From the NCBI GenBank assembly GCA_029339195.1, contig JAPTJF010000299.1, positions 1-64,000 of the forward strand: DNA of 64,000 nt, read 5' to 3'. The notes beneath the pieces are model-generated. The model was not told the DNA's origin. It searched no databases and saw only the letters and a list, made by a program, of their open reading frames with translations. Below are positions 1 to 11,778 of this stretch, in pieces. A program made the translations under genes and the position numbers. The stretch's first letter is position 1, and the number at the start of each line of letters is the position of its first letter. Source of the DNA: Micractinium sp. NFX-FRZ. Lineage: Eukaryota; Chlorophyta; Trebouxiophyceae; Chlorellales; Chlorellaceae.

Positions 1-375
1 ATGTTTGAGTTCTAAATAAGGGTGGAGTAGGGGGTGCAGGTAGTGGGTAGGGAGACGGGGAGAGGGGAAGAGGTGGGTGGAGGGGTGGGGGGCGGCAGGT
101 GGGGCGGCAGGTGGGCAGATGAGAGGGGAAGAGAGGGCAGAGCGGCAGAGGGTTGGGCAGAGGGGGGAGAGGCTGGCAGCAGGGAAAGCCGGTGGGCACA
201 TGGGAGGATGGCGCAGGGCGGAGATGTGGGGAAGGGAAGGTGGGCCGATGGGCAGACTGGAGGGAGGACGACAGGCTGTTGAGCAACACGCGGCGATGGC
301 ATGCATGTGTGCACAAGAAAGCGTGTTGCTGTGCAGTGCAGCACATGGGCAAGCGGGCAGCAGCTGCTCGCTCAC

Positions 376-3300
376 CTGCAGTGCCGCACAGGTGGCGCAC
401 AGCGGGCCCCTCAAGGGGTGCGACCGGCATGCGTCATAGCAGCGCCCAGCCACATCAATCTGAGGCTTGCTCCAGTCCGTGGGCTCACCTGCAGTGCATG
501 TGAGGGGTGGACTGCTTTGTGCACACACAACCTGGGGATGCAGGCATTTGCCAGGGTGACAGCATCTGGCGACCAAAAGGGACGGGCAGGGGGAATGGCG
601 CCTGCATGCCAGATGCCCATGCACACACACTCTTGCACGCATACAGCAGTGGAATGTGCCGGGTCAAGCCAACGCCCGTCAAGGTTGTTCCGCCACACCT
701 GGTGCCACGATGGGCGCCAGCTCAGCAGACATGCGTGCCAGGCAGGCCGCCAGCAGCTTCAGCAGGGCCGGGCTGGCTGCACACACTCGAGTGGGGTTGC
801 GGCAGGAGGGAGGGAGACGCGGAAGACAAACAGTGCGTCAGCTCCAGTAAACGGAGCTGCCTTCCCAGGTGCCAGCTGGGCAAGCGCCCACACTCGCTGT
901 GCTGCCCAGCACCCACCACGCCCCCACCACGCCCCCCCAGCACCCAACAACCACCACTGCCCCGCCCGCCCTCACGTACCGCAAGGCTCAGCCATGCCTC
1001 TATCCACAAGCCCTGCCCTTGACTGATTGATTTAAAATATCCATCATTGATTGAATATAGTCAATAAAGACCTCTTCCCAGGTGCGCACCTGCCACTTGC
1101 TGCGGCCCCAGGGTGCGCGGCAGCCCAGAGGCGATGCGGTGCAGCAGCCCGGCCTCCTGGCCACCGCTGTGCAGCGGCGGTGGCTGACAGGGCGGCTGCG
1201 CAACAGCTTGGCACAGCCGCTCAGACACCGAATCCAGCGCCATGCGGCCGCCTGTTGTGAGAAGAGGGTAGGGATGATGGGAGATGGGTGAACGTAAAGG
1301 CAGAATGCAGCCGGGGAGTGCAGGGGAGGGCCTCAGCAGCAAGTGTGTGGGTGTGCGGGGAACGGGGGAAGCGCAGCAGCTGAGGCATGACTTGCAGAGT
1401 GCCAGCGCATGTGTGTGGGTGTGGTGGAAGGTCGAGGCCCCAGGTGTGGCGCAGCGCAGCAGCTGAGGCACGGCATGCGTGGTGGCAAGGCGTGGGTGTG
1501 GAGGTAAAGGCCCCAGATGAGGCGCACCTGCGGTGCCGACCTTGCTGAGGGCCGGCAGGCCGCTCAAGAGGTCCTCCACATCCAGAGTGGCGTGCTGACA
1601 GGGAGGGGAGGGGTGCACATGCATACGCATGCAACTTTCAGGTGCCCTTTTCAGAATAAAGCACTGGGCGTGGGCGTGAGTGCAGGCAGGCGCTGCGGCC
1701 TGGCTGGACCAACCAGCCACCGCCCGACTCGCACAGTTCCTTCATCAAAGCTACACACTCCATTGCTCTCCCCCCACTCTGTCCCATGAGACCGCTGCTG
1801 GCTCCCCGTGGACTTGAAATGTAATTTATTGATTGAATGACTGGCAAAGGCTGGCGAGTGGGCCAGGCGAATCTGCCGCAGGCACGATGCCAACCTGCGT
1901 GCCCCGGGCGTCATCCAGGCAGCGACTCATCATGCCGGCACAGCCCAGCGCCACGTTGGACACTGCCTTGCTGGCGCCAGCTGCAGCAGAGGCGCTGGAG
2001 CGGGAGCGCCGCTTGCCAGCTGCGGGGTGGAGGCAGGGATGGGTCGTAAGCAGACTGCGCTGCTGCAATCTGGCTGGCTTGCAGTGCGAACGTGGCAAGG
2101 CAGCAGCAGCGGCTTGACAGTGGCGGCGGCGATACGGCCGCAGCAGCAGCAGCAGCTGCAGCGGTGGCTGCAGCACAGCTCAGGCACAGCGATGAAACGG
2201 CGAGATAGGTGCACCCTGGCAGCGGCAGCAGCAATGGCAGCGCACCCACCCGCCTCCTGGCACAGCTGGAGCATGCGCAGCCCCTGCTGCAGCGTGTAGG
2301 AGCCCGCCTGCCCTGGCCCCCTGGCGGTGTAGTAGCGCTTGCTGTGCAGCAGCCAGCGGCCCAGCAGCGGCGCCAGCGGGGCGGGCCAGCCCAGCTGAGC
2401 GCACATGCACACCGCCGGCGCAAACAGGTGCTCCGTGCTGCCGCTGGCTGCAGGCGCATGGGATGGATGCATGCCAATCGAGGTAGGCAGGGCGAGGCTG
2501 AGACTGGGAGGGAAGCAGGGGAGCGCTGCCTGAGGTGGCGCAGCGCAGCACAGGGCAGGGCAGGCAGGGCAGGGCAGGCAATCATGCAGGGCATGCACAG
2601 CGGCGGCGGCGGCGGCAGCAGCGGGCCGGCGCAAGCTGCACCCTTGCTGACGGTCACACAAGGAGCAGCAGCAGCACTAAGATACATAGAAGGCATAACC
2701 ACGGACTGCACCGTACCTGAGGCTGCCTCCAGCAGGCGGGCGCCCAGCCGGGCCCCCTCCTGTGCGCCCAGCTGGCACAGCAGGCCCATCATGATCTCCA
2801 GGCACTCGGGCACCCTGCCCAGCCGCTGCTCGTCCCCGCCAGCGGCCGCCCAGCGGTCTGCAGAACAGGGCTGGGCACAGAAGGCGGGGCTGAGAGCAGG
2901 AGGCAAGGAAAAGCGCTGCCGTGGGAGATGCACATGGGTGAAGGCCTTGAGAGGCGATCAGGCCATCCGACGACCAGGGGGTCAGACAGGCCAGCAGGGC
3001 ATGCGGACAGTCCCCCTGCCCCTGCCAGCAGGGGCATCCCTAAGCCAACTACTGTATTGAGCCTGGTCCCCCCATCCCCGCTGACCTGAAATGACAGCCA
3101 CGATGGCCCCCGCCAGCTGCTCAGGCGTGCTCTCTGCCAGCAGGCAGCGTGCCACCCCGCACTGCTCTTGCTCCTCCTCCTCGCCCTGCTCCTCGTCCGC
3201 CTCCTCGTCTGCCTCCCCTCCCTCGGACCCTGACCATTCCTCCCACTCGTCCTCATCATCGGCAGAAGAGCCCTGCAGGGAGAGGCCAGACAGACAGGCA

Positions 3301-5911
3301 GGCCCCACAGGGGGCGGCAGGCAGGTCGGGGCCAGGTCACGGTGTCGGGTGCCCCGAGCACAGTGGCGCTTGCCTGCTGCGCCCACCATGGCCCCCGGCC
3401 ATTTCCCGCACACAGTGACGGCACACAACTTCTTCCAAACAACCACCGCTCTCGGTTGTCAGGCTGGTGGCGGCCGGCAGGCTCTGTCGCCTCGCTGGCC
3501 TCACGCCTCCTAGCCACCTGCCCTCCCACCTTGCCCATGCCCCGCACCACCATCTCTTACGAGGTAAGACTGTAAAGCACATACATTCATGCACCTCCAC
3601 CCACCCACCCACCTGAGCATCAAACTCGTCCGGGATGTCAGCCACCCCCTCCAGCCCACCCCATGGCTCTGGAGCCACAAGCTCCCACTCCTGCCGCCCC
3701 TGCCTGCCCTGCGCCGCCAGCAGGCGCGCTGCCTTCTTGCAGGCGGGCCGCTGCGCAAGCTCCGTGGCCCACCCTCTCACCCGGTGCAGCAGGGCACCCC
3801 CCAAGTCCGACTGCACTCAGCAGCGCGGGCTGGCGGTAGAGCCTGCGGGCGGGCAGGCGGGCGGGCAGGCGGGCGGGACGGATGAGTAGGCAGGCAGGTG
3901 GGCTACGGGCAGGTATGCGGCATTGGCTTCGAAATGGGCACCGTGGCGAAGTCGCACATCCTGCCACACAGCACAGCACAGCACACGACATCAAACCACA
4001 CCACAGCACGCCGCATGGCGGCGCGCACAACCCATCACCAGCCCCCTCGTCGCTCTGCAGGATGATATCCAGCACGACAGCACAGCAGAGCGTGGCACAG
4101 CGTAGCACTCACAGCGCATAATGCTCCCACTCCTCGCCATGAGGGTTGATGTCGCCGCCCGCCCAGGGGTCGCCTCCCCAGAAGTCGTCCTCTGAATCCT
4201 CCCAGAAGCCATCCCCCTCAGAATCGTCCCCCTCATCACTGTCCTCCCCCCCACCCTCCTCCTCCTCCTCCTCATCCCTGTATGATGCGCCGTAGCCTCC
4301 CATCCCTCCCCCGCCTGCCCATGAGCCACTGCTGTCGTCCCCCCCAGCTGCCAGCGTGACATTGTAAGCCACAGGCTCGGCACGATCCCCCCACGATTCC
4401 TCCCTCTGCAGTCCCTCCCGGAAAGGGTCCAGAAACTGCCGGCCGAAGCAGTGCGGGCCCCCTGCCACCAGGCAGAGCTTGCTGACCTGGCACAGGGGGC
4501 ACATGGGGAGGGGGCAAGGAGAGGAGGGGGCATGGGGTGGGAGGGAGACGGGAGGGCAGGTTGAGGGAATGGCAAGCCTGCGACATGATTCATTAAAAAG
4601 GCATCGGGCCACAAACTGGGGCACACCCCCGCACCTGCGCCTACCACCGCCCCGCCTTTTTGCTGCAGCGAATTGGCCGCCGCACTCCCGGCAGCATTGC
4701 CCCCTGGGTGGCACCAACCACCCTTGCCCCGTCCCTCACCCACCCACCCACACACACACCCTGCTCGCAGCCTTCCCCCCCAGGGCAGCCGCCCCCGCCT
4801 GCCCTTGCCCCCTCCCTCCCTCAACCACCCTCTCAGCCTCCAGGAAGCCTTCGCCTGCCCCCTCGTCCCTCCCTTCCCTTTTCCTCCCACCCACTCACCC
4901 ACTCACCCACTCCCTCGTCCTCCCACCCACCCGGCAGCAGGGGTCGAACTCGACTGGATCCAGGGTGTGGTACTGCAGGCGCTCCAGCAGATCCTCCAGC
5001 TCCTCTGGCCCGTGGACCTCGGAGGCAGGCAGGAACTCGGGGCCACGCCTGCTCCCGCCCCACATCTTGACACGCTCACGAGCCGGTGCCGACTGCACGC
5101 CCACGCGCTCCACCAGCGCCAGGGAGGCATCCAGCTCGGCGCCGGCAGCTGCGGCTACTTGCACCAGCTGGAGGAGGGAGGGCAGGGAGGGAGGGGGAAA
5201 GGGCTGGCGGGTTGGGTGGATGGGTGAGGGGAGGGGAGGTTGAGCAGTGGGAGAAGCAGTCCTGAGGGAGGGCAGCGGGCTGGCGAGCAGGCGACGGGGC
5301 GACCGGCGGTGGTTGCAGGCAGGGCAGAGGGTGGGGATTGCTTGAGCATGCTGTCTGAGCAAGCAGGGAGGCGAGCAGGCACTCGTGCATGGGATAGAGG
5401 TTCCCTGGCCCCTCCCTTGTCTCGTTCACCGGCGCACCTGCACCACTGCTTTGTCGTCGGCCTTCAGTGCTGCCGCTCCGCTGTACTGCAGCGCCTTGAC
5501 ATCCGTGTTGCTGCAGGGGTGTGAGGCAGGGGGTGGAGCACCAGTCCTCAAGAGTGCATTGCAGCAGGGGGGCGTGCTGGGCCACGAGCAGCAGCCCGGG
5601 GATGCCGGGTCAGCACTCTCAGGAACAAAGGCCCACCTGTCAAGGATGTAGCAGAGCTTCATGGGTGCGCCCTCATCCTGGCCCCACTCCTGGGTCAGTT
5701 GCACCAGCTGAGCGACTACCGGGTCGTCGGCGCCCGCCGCCTGTGCCGTGGGCGCGAGCTGCGCCCCACTCTTCCCACCCGGCTGCTGGCCGCCTTCGCG
5801 CCCTGCCGGCTGCTGCTGGCCGGCCCTGGTGGCAGGGCGCGAGGTAGCAGCATTGGAGAGCAGCTGGAAGAGGCGCTCCTTGAGCGGCGGTGGTTCCTTC
5901 GCTTGGGACAT
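376..5911 (-). CDS. Large acidic unassigned protein, 3' end not resolved (possibly beyond left edge)
   Basis: Fourteen-exon model on the minus strand: 5637-5911, 5438-5510, 4931-5167, 4113-4486, 4039-4054, 3613-3810, 3086-3272, 2717-2857, 2250-2447, 1895-2019, 1528-1594, 1090-1251, 699-776, 376-488. All phases agree and give at least 748 residues. The start is the ATG at 5911 (MSQAKEPPPLKERLF), with no coding signal upstream. The 16-nt exon at 4039-4054 is tentative; I added it because the exons on either side differ in phase (2 versus 0). The middle is strikingly acidic, with Glu runs and repeated D-D-x-W/E-D patches (exons at 4113-4486 and 3086-3272). The flanks look helical and Leu/Ala-rich, as in a scaffold or HEAT-like protein. 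I recognise no domain. The last exon seen has a short Cys cluster. No stop was placed, so the protein may end in 1-375 or outside the window. Confidence 0.6.
3843..3879. repeat. GGGC/AGGC simple repeat
   Basis: Short run of alternating gcgg-gcgg-gcag units in an intron of the first gene. It looks like ordinary low-complexity DNA. Confidence 0.8.
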
Positions 5912-6529
5912 GGCTGGCTGCTGATCTGGCCAAGGAATGCCACGGCTCTAGGAGGCAGAGCTCACAAGACGAGGAGAAGCTCACGCTCTGCTTCACCCCG
6001 CCTCCGGCAACCTTGAACTGCTATTGTAAGGCCTGTGCAATGGTGCTTGAAAGGCCTGTGCGATGGTGCTGCCAAGCTAAGGTCCCAGGTGCCTGCATGC
6101 CACCCGCCAACTGCCCGCCGTGCGCTGCCGCCCGCTCGCTGACGAGACCGCCCTACGAGGCCAGCGCCCCTTGATGTCGGGTGGTATTCAGCTGCTAGCT
6201 GCTGGTGGGGCCTCAGCTGACAGGCTCAGGCAGGTCTCTCTGTCTGGCAGGTGCAGCTGAACGACGCAGGGAGCACAGCAGACATGTGCAGCCAACCGTC
6301 TGTGGCTGTCCATGTTTGCTGTGCCACTTGCCACATTGCATAGGGTGCAGCCTTAGAGATTCACAACTGCCCTCCTGGGCAACAGACAGAAGCTGAGGGG
6401 GGTACAGAAACAAAATCTGGCACGTTTTAAAACAGATTGGGAGGGGACATGTGTTGACGAGTCCTGATCACTTGTTGGCACGTGGCCACCTGGAGGCACA
6501 GCGCAAGGTGCACCGCGCTACCGCCGCGC
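5912..6529. other. Intergenic stretch between two minus-strand genes
   Basis: This holds the upstream region of the 376-5911 gene and the 3' flank of the BI-1 gene. I see no coding exon. A small direct duplication is present near 6028-6075 (ggcctgtgc[a/g]atggtgct twice). No TGTAA was found on the minus strand soon after the BI-1 stop. Confidence 0.6.
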
Positions 6530-8679
6530 TCACAGGCGCGCGGTCCGCGCGTCACGGCGGCGCGCCTGCTGTCCCCGCCCCTGGCGCTCCCGCTCCTCCC
6601 GCTTCTTGGCCTCGGCATTCTTCAGCAGGATGACCAGCAGGCGCACAAAGATGGCGGCAAAGTCGACAAAGAGGTCGAGGGCGTCACGCAGGGTGTCGGG
6701 GATGCCCGCCTCGCAGCGTTCAACGATGACCTGGCGCCAGGCGGGCGGGGTGGCAGGGAGGCGAGCGGGCAGGGCAGTACGCATGGTGAGTGGGCGGGGA
6801 AGGGCCGAGGGGCCGAGGGGGTGAGGCGGGAGGTGGGTGGGAGACGAGAGAGGATGGCTGGCAGGCAGGCAGGAACCATGAGCCCGCGCCCTTGCACGAA
6901 CCACCTCGGCCGCACCCAAGCACCCATGCAAGCAATGTTGAATCGAAACACTTCTTGAGGCACCCACCTGGGTGTCGTAGACCACATAGCCTGAGAAGAC
7001 AACCAGCCCGATGTACAGCTCAGCCTGCGCACAAGGGGAAGGGGGGGCGGTGGTGTGATGTGGCGCGCGGCGTGGGCGGGGCATGGGATTAGGTGCAGGT
7101 TCCTCAATGGGTGGGCAAGGCGACGCCAGTGTCGGGTGTGGTGCATAAACAGCGGCATGAGCAAGCGGGTGGCGCTGGGTGAGAGAGAGCGATACCACCT
7201 TTTTGCAAGTGAATGCTAGGGCACTGTGTGCGCACTCCGCTACGTGCTGCCCTCCAGCCGCCGCCCCGGCACTATGGCTGGCACACATGCGGGCGGGTCT
7301 GCCCAGGCCCCCACGCTTGCCGACAACTCCCCTCCGCGATCCACTCCTGCCGAACCGGTGCCGGCAACAACCCCAGGGCTGCGGCCCCACCGCCCTGCGC
7401 AAACCCCAGCCCGAACCCACACCTGGAAGAGCAGCGCTGAGCCGCCAAACACCCATGTGGCCAAGCGCATGAGGAAGAAGGTGGAGAGGATGGAGGAGAG
7501 GAGGCCGCCCAGGTAGAGGTACTGGCGGCGGGGGGAGAGCAGGGCGGCGGCGCTGAAGCACGCAAACACGGCTGCAGGTAGTGTGAGGGGCAGGGCGGGA
7601 GGGGGGAGGTGGGTGGGGAACGGTAGGGATGGGAAGGGCAGGGCCTGGATGACAGCAGGAGTGGTCAGTTACGCACTTCGCGCCCGCCCGTCCGCCGTAT
7701 TCCGAAGGTGCACCGCGCCGTGAGGCTGGCCCTCTCCCGCGCAGCCACCTGCCCACCCACTGCCAGCAGCCCGCCCCGTTGCCTGCACCAAACAAGCCGA
7801 TGCAAACTCGAGCAATTCAAGCAACTTTTGCTAGCCTTCTCACCTGCGGTGCCTCCAAACGCGGTGAGGAGCACCCCGGGGTGCACGGCCAGCGCGGTGC
7901 GCACCAGTGGGGCCAGCAAAAGGCCCTGTGAGAGGGCGGCGCCCCCAAACAGCGTGCGCCGCTTGGTGAGGGTGTCGGGGCGGGCGGGGGTGGCCATCAT
8001 CCAGGGGACGGAAATCATGAACCCAAGGATGCCCAGCCCTGCAGGCCAGGGGGGCAGGCGGAACGTCTCCCACTGCAATGAAATGCACGCGACGCCAAGA
8101 GATTGGCACGCCACCATTACACGACTGGTTGCACCGCAGGCAGGCACACCATGCTGCAGTGCCGCTGCGGCGCCCCTCCGACACGGCTCCTCCCCTGGCC
8201 AGCGCCTCGCTCACCCTGACCGAAGCCTGTGAGGGCGGAGAAATACACGCCCGCTGTGCTGATGGCCAGGGCGACTGCCAGGGTGAGGTACACCTGCGGG
8301 GGGCAGGCGGGGCAGGGGAAGAGAGGGCAAGCGGGGGGCCGGCGGGGGCGGGTGAGGGACACAGAGCAGGCGGAAGCACCCAGTGATGAGCTGCAAAACG
8401 GTGGGCCTCAACTGTGGAGGCGTGCCAAGGGAAACATGTGCCGGGGTGAGCAGCGAGAGCCCTGGCAGTACACCGCCGCGAACAGCGACTCGCTGCCGGT
8501 GCGGCGGCTTCCGGCGGCGCCGACGGCTGGCGGGAGGGCCAACAGGCCGGCTGTGCGTCTCGCACCTGCTGCAGGTGCGCCTGGACCGCGGGCGACAGGT
8601 TGGAGAAGTCCAGAAGCTTGGCGGGGGTGCCCCTGGTGCGCGGCCCGAAAAGTCCGCTCATTCTGTCAACGAAATCCAT
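6530..8679 (-). CDS. Bax inhibitor-1 family membrane protein
   Basis: Six exons: 8566-8679, about 8216-8293, 7844-8072, 7423-7571, 6968-7024, 6530-6730; about 275 residues, typical of plant BI-1. The N-terminus (MDFVDRMSGLFG) leads into NLSPAVQAHLQQVYLTLA, then six to seven hydrophobic segments. Family signatures are visible: TKRRTLFGGAAL, the GGLLSSILS segment, LYIGLVVFSGYVVYDTQ, and the IVERCEAG...LDLFVDFAAIFVRLL end. The C-terminus is a charged Lys/Arg/Glu tail, as in plant BI-1. Family members sit in the ER membrane, influence calcium release and suppress stress-induced cell death; that role is inferred from homology. One oddity: the canonical donor of exon 2 (CAGG|GTGAGC) leaves the frame off by one base relative to exon 3, so this junction is unresolved. 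The gene is divergent from the chorismate lyase gene. Confidence 0.92.
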
Positions 8680-8981
8680 GGTTGCTCGCTGGTTTCGAGT
8701 GCAGGTTTGGAATTCAATCCACTGGTGACGACACAGGCGCAGTTAGACGCCGCCGTTTCAGAGGGCGCGCTGCCGACGTGGCAGGCGAACATTTCCCTGC
8801 GCCCACAGCCCTCCTCTTAACGATCTGAATACGTTCTGCGGCTCAACAATTCCTCCAGTTTCACAGCAGGGTGCTGCACAGCTCTCCAAGTCACCCTCCC
8901 TCTCTTGCAAGTTTTGTGAACCCCTCCCTGAAACCCCAAGCCTGCAGCGCGCTCCCACAAGCTCCTGGTTGCCCTTCAACC
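8680..8981. promoter_or_regulatory. Shared upstream region of divergent BI-1 and chorismate lyase genes
   Basis: About 302 bp separate the two opposite start codons, so both promoters and 5' leaders must lie here or within the neighbouring genes. No clear TATA box or known element was seen. Confidence 0.45.
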
Positions 8982-11778
8982 ATGGTGGCGCCGGTCCTGT
9001 GTTGCGCCAGCCGCTGGGCGCCAGCGGCGGTGGCGGCACCCTGCAGGCAGGCGGCGCAAGAGGCAGTGCCGGCGGCGGTGCGCTGCCAGAGAGCCTGCAG
9101 CAACAGCAGCAATTGCGGCGCCGCCAGCATCCGCAGCAGCAGACCACGGCGCATCATGAGCAGACGTCAAAGGGCAGCAGTAGCGGCGGCAGCAGCAGCA
9201 GGCTGCAGCGACAACGGCAGCAGCCCTGCCCCGTCTGCGGGAGCCTCGTCAGCGAGCAGTGTGGTTGCGCCCTCTGGCTGGCACCCTCTGGACTCTCCCT
9301 CCATTTGGAAGGTAATGCGCTTCATACAGGATGTGTCTGCAGATCTGATATCGACCTTGCATCAGGAGCCATCCCGCTGCCGCCGACACTCTGCCCTGCG
9401 CGCCCCCCCCCCCCCCATTTCTGCGCCAACCGCTGCACCGTCTGTGCTATTGAACACACACCACGGACACCCACCCATCAACCCTTCCTAATCTGTCGCA
9501 TGCCCTGGCTGTCACAGGGAACTGAGGAGCAGGCTGTGTTCCGGCAGGCCACGCCTTACCCTCTGAGCCCCACATGGAAGGTGGGTGGGCGCTCCTTGAT
9601 CGCCACACCCCATCGTTTTGTGCCCAAACTCGGCAGCCTGGCAAGCCAGCTCCCTTCTGTGCTGTTAACACAAGCAGTCATCTAAACCAGCGCTGCAGAG
9701 CGCAGCCGCTGCCTGAGTTGCCCTGGCGTGCCCGCCCCTAAGTAGGCGTGCCCGCCCCTCAGTAGGCATGCCCGCCTGCTGTGCTGTGTTGTGCTGTGCA
9801 GGTCATGCTGCTGAGCGACGGCTCGGTGACGCGGCACCTGCAGCTGCTGACAAACCAAAGGGTGCAGGTGCGCCCGCAGTGGCTTGTGCCGCATGTTGGC
9901 CCCGTCTGTGGGGCCGGACTTGGCCCGGGAGGCAGTGGCATTGTGAGGACGCTGTCCAGCGCTGCTGCACCCGCCACCCTCCTCCTGCCGCGCCTCTTGC
10001 CACGTTCATGTTGAGGCAGAGAACCGCTGCGGTCTCAGCGTGAGCTTACCGCACCACCCCTGGCTGCCTGAGGGCGATGCGAAGCACTGGCTGGCTTCAC
10101 CCAACTTGCAGCTCCCAACCTGCCTCCCCTTTGCCCTCAACCCCACGTGCTGTGCTGCCAGGTGGAGTGCCTGGAGATGCGGAACATTGGGGACGAGCGC
10201 AGCGGCCTGCCCGCGGCAACCACGCAGCTGGAGGGGCCGCTGGTGCAGCGCCAGGTGAGGCAATATGATATATACTGTTCAATCGCTGATGGACACATTT
10301 TCTTGTCGCACCACATCCTGAAGCACCCATTCCACACCCTTGGTGCGGGGGCTGGCGCACCTGTGCCCCCTCCTTGCCGGGGGCTTGCTGCCCGCAGCCC
10401 GCTGCCCTATGCCGCTGCATCCTGCTCTTCTTGCCAACTGCTCCACACACACACGGCAGTGGTGTGTGGCCGCCCTGCGCCGCAGATGTGCCTCTGCCCT
10501 GCCTCGCCGCCTGCCCAGCAAACCCTGTACACTGCCCTGCCCTGCCCCGCCCTCCATTGCTCCCCCCACACACATGTTTGCTCCCCGCATGTTGCTCCCA
10601 CATGCCCACACGGTTTGTTCCTCCCAAATGCCGCTCCCCCACGTCCCCCATATTGCTCCCCGCCTGTCCCTCCCACACATCCCGCTCCTGCCGCACACAG
10701 GTGCTGCTGCACATCCCGGACCCCCACAGCAAGGCATATGTGTACGCCACCTCTTGGTGGAATGCCGCCACCGTGGACGAGTACTTGAAGTGAGGCTGGC
10801 TGGCTCCAGTGGGACAGGCTGCATGCGCCCGTGTACGTGAGCTGGCAGGAGAGAGCGGGTGCAGGCAGCGTGTGTGTCCTGTGGCGGAGCCAGCGCGTGC
10901 TGATGCCACGCCTGCGCTTGCTGCCGCAACCCAGGCGCCCACACCGCCGCTGCCGGCGCTTGCTGCCTGGCCGCCCGCTGCCGCTGCAGGGACCGCAGCC
11001 AGCCGATTTGGGTGTCGCTCAGCCAGGGGCGCACGGAGCTGTACCGCGACATTCTGCAGCTGGAGCTGGGGCACTGCCCCTATCTAGAAGGGTGCGTGCT
11101 TTGCTGTGCTTGCCAGCCGGCAATGCCTGCCTGTGAGGTGTGCTGCTTCTGCCTGTGCTTGCTTGCTGGCAATGCCTGCCTGCGAGGCGTGCTGCTGCTT
11201 CTGCCTCTGCAGTGCGACCTGAGCTGCATGTGCAGCAGGCCTCCGTTTGCACTGTGCTGTTTGTGGATGGGGGAACAGATACTGGCAGCTGCAGGTTGGG
11301 TACTGCCTCAACAATCAGGGGTGCGTGGCTGGCTGTTGTGGGGCTGGGGCCAGGTGTGGCGGGTCTGTTGGTGTTTTCAGGGCACTGTGCTGTTTGCGGG
11401 CCAGGGCAGGGCTGGGGAGGCGAGGCGTGCAGAGCACGGAAAGTGTTGCGAGACCATGCTGCAAGTGCGCACTTTGCGTCTCCTCACGTGCCCCTGCTTG
11501 CTTGCCTGCCTTCCGCTTTGGTCCTGTCTGCCTTGTCCCTTTCAACCCCATCCCTTGGCCCCGTCTCATACCTGATCCACCCGTGCCCGGTCCCTGCGCT
11601 GCCTCCCAACCCGCTGTGATGCAGGCGCTTCCAGGCAGCAGGCCCGTTTTGGGGGCGGCAGTACCTCTTCTGGCACGGCGGCAAGCCGCTCACGCTCATC
11701 TACGAGGTGTTCTCAACCGCTCTGGAGGAGTTCCTGGGCAGTCCACACCAGAGGGGCAGCAGCAACGGCCAGGGCTGA
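8982..11778 (+). CDS. ycf21-like: Ycf21/DUF98-type chorismate lyase, probably plastid-targeted
   Basis: Seven exons with consistent phases: 8982-9311, 9518-9580, 9802-9867, 10162-10254, 10701-10789, 10990-11091, 11625-11778; 298 residues. The first ~85 residues are Ala/Arg/Ser/Cys-rich and look like a transit peptide. The rest matches the Rv2949c/Ycf21 chorismate pyruvate-lyase family (PF01947): a first W-K block, then LLSDGSVTRHLQLLT, CLEMRNIG, LEGPLVQRQVLL, YVYATSWWNA, a WVSLSQGRTELYRDI block and a C-terminal LTLIYEVFS. The family releases pyruvate from chorismate to give 4-hydroxybenzoate. The gene is plastid-encoded in red algae and common in cyanobacteria, so a nuclear intron-bearing copy fits endosymbiotic transfer. 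Exon 5 ends inside an apparent TGA (AA|GTGAGG), which splicing removes. Plastid targeting and the pathway in this alga are inferences. Confidence 0.88.
9727..9776. repeat. Three copies of an ~18-bp unit in intron 2 of the chorismate lyase gene
   Basis: The phrase tagg-c-[g/a]-tgcccgcc recurs three times in tandem just before exon 3 (starting near 9724, 9742 and 9761). Confidence 0.7.
11108..11211. repeat. Tandem ~50-bp duplication in intron 6 of the chorismate lyase gene
   Basis: Units at about 11108-11156 and 11157-11209 share the core ggcaatgcctgcctg and a following gaggygtgctgct block. It begins shortly after the donor at 11092. Confidence 0.75.

Noticed and set aside
1000..1090. Short AT-richer minus-strand reading with a protein-like end (EEVFIDYIQ)
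   Set aside because: It follows a donor with wrong phase; more likely an intron containing AATAAA-like sequence.
1911..2933. 340-codon minus-strand open frame
   Set aside because: It overlaps true exons 2250-2447 and 2717-2857 in other frames and reads through introns.
10097..11074. 325-codon minus-strand open frame opposite the chorismate lyase gene
   Set aside because: It runs across clear plus-strand exons of a recognised family and its composition is that of antisense GC-rich sequence.
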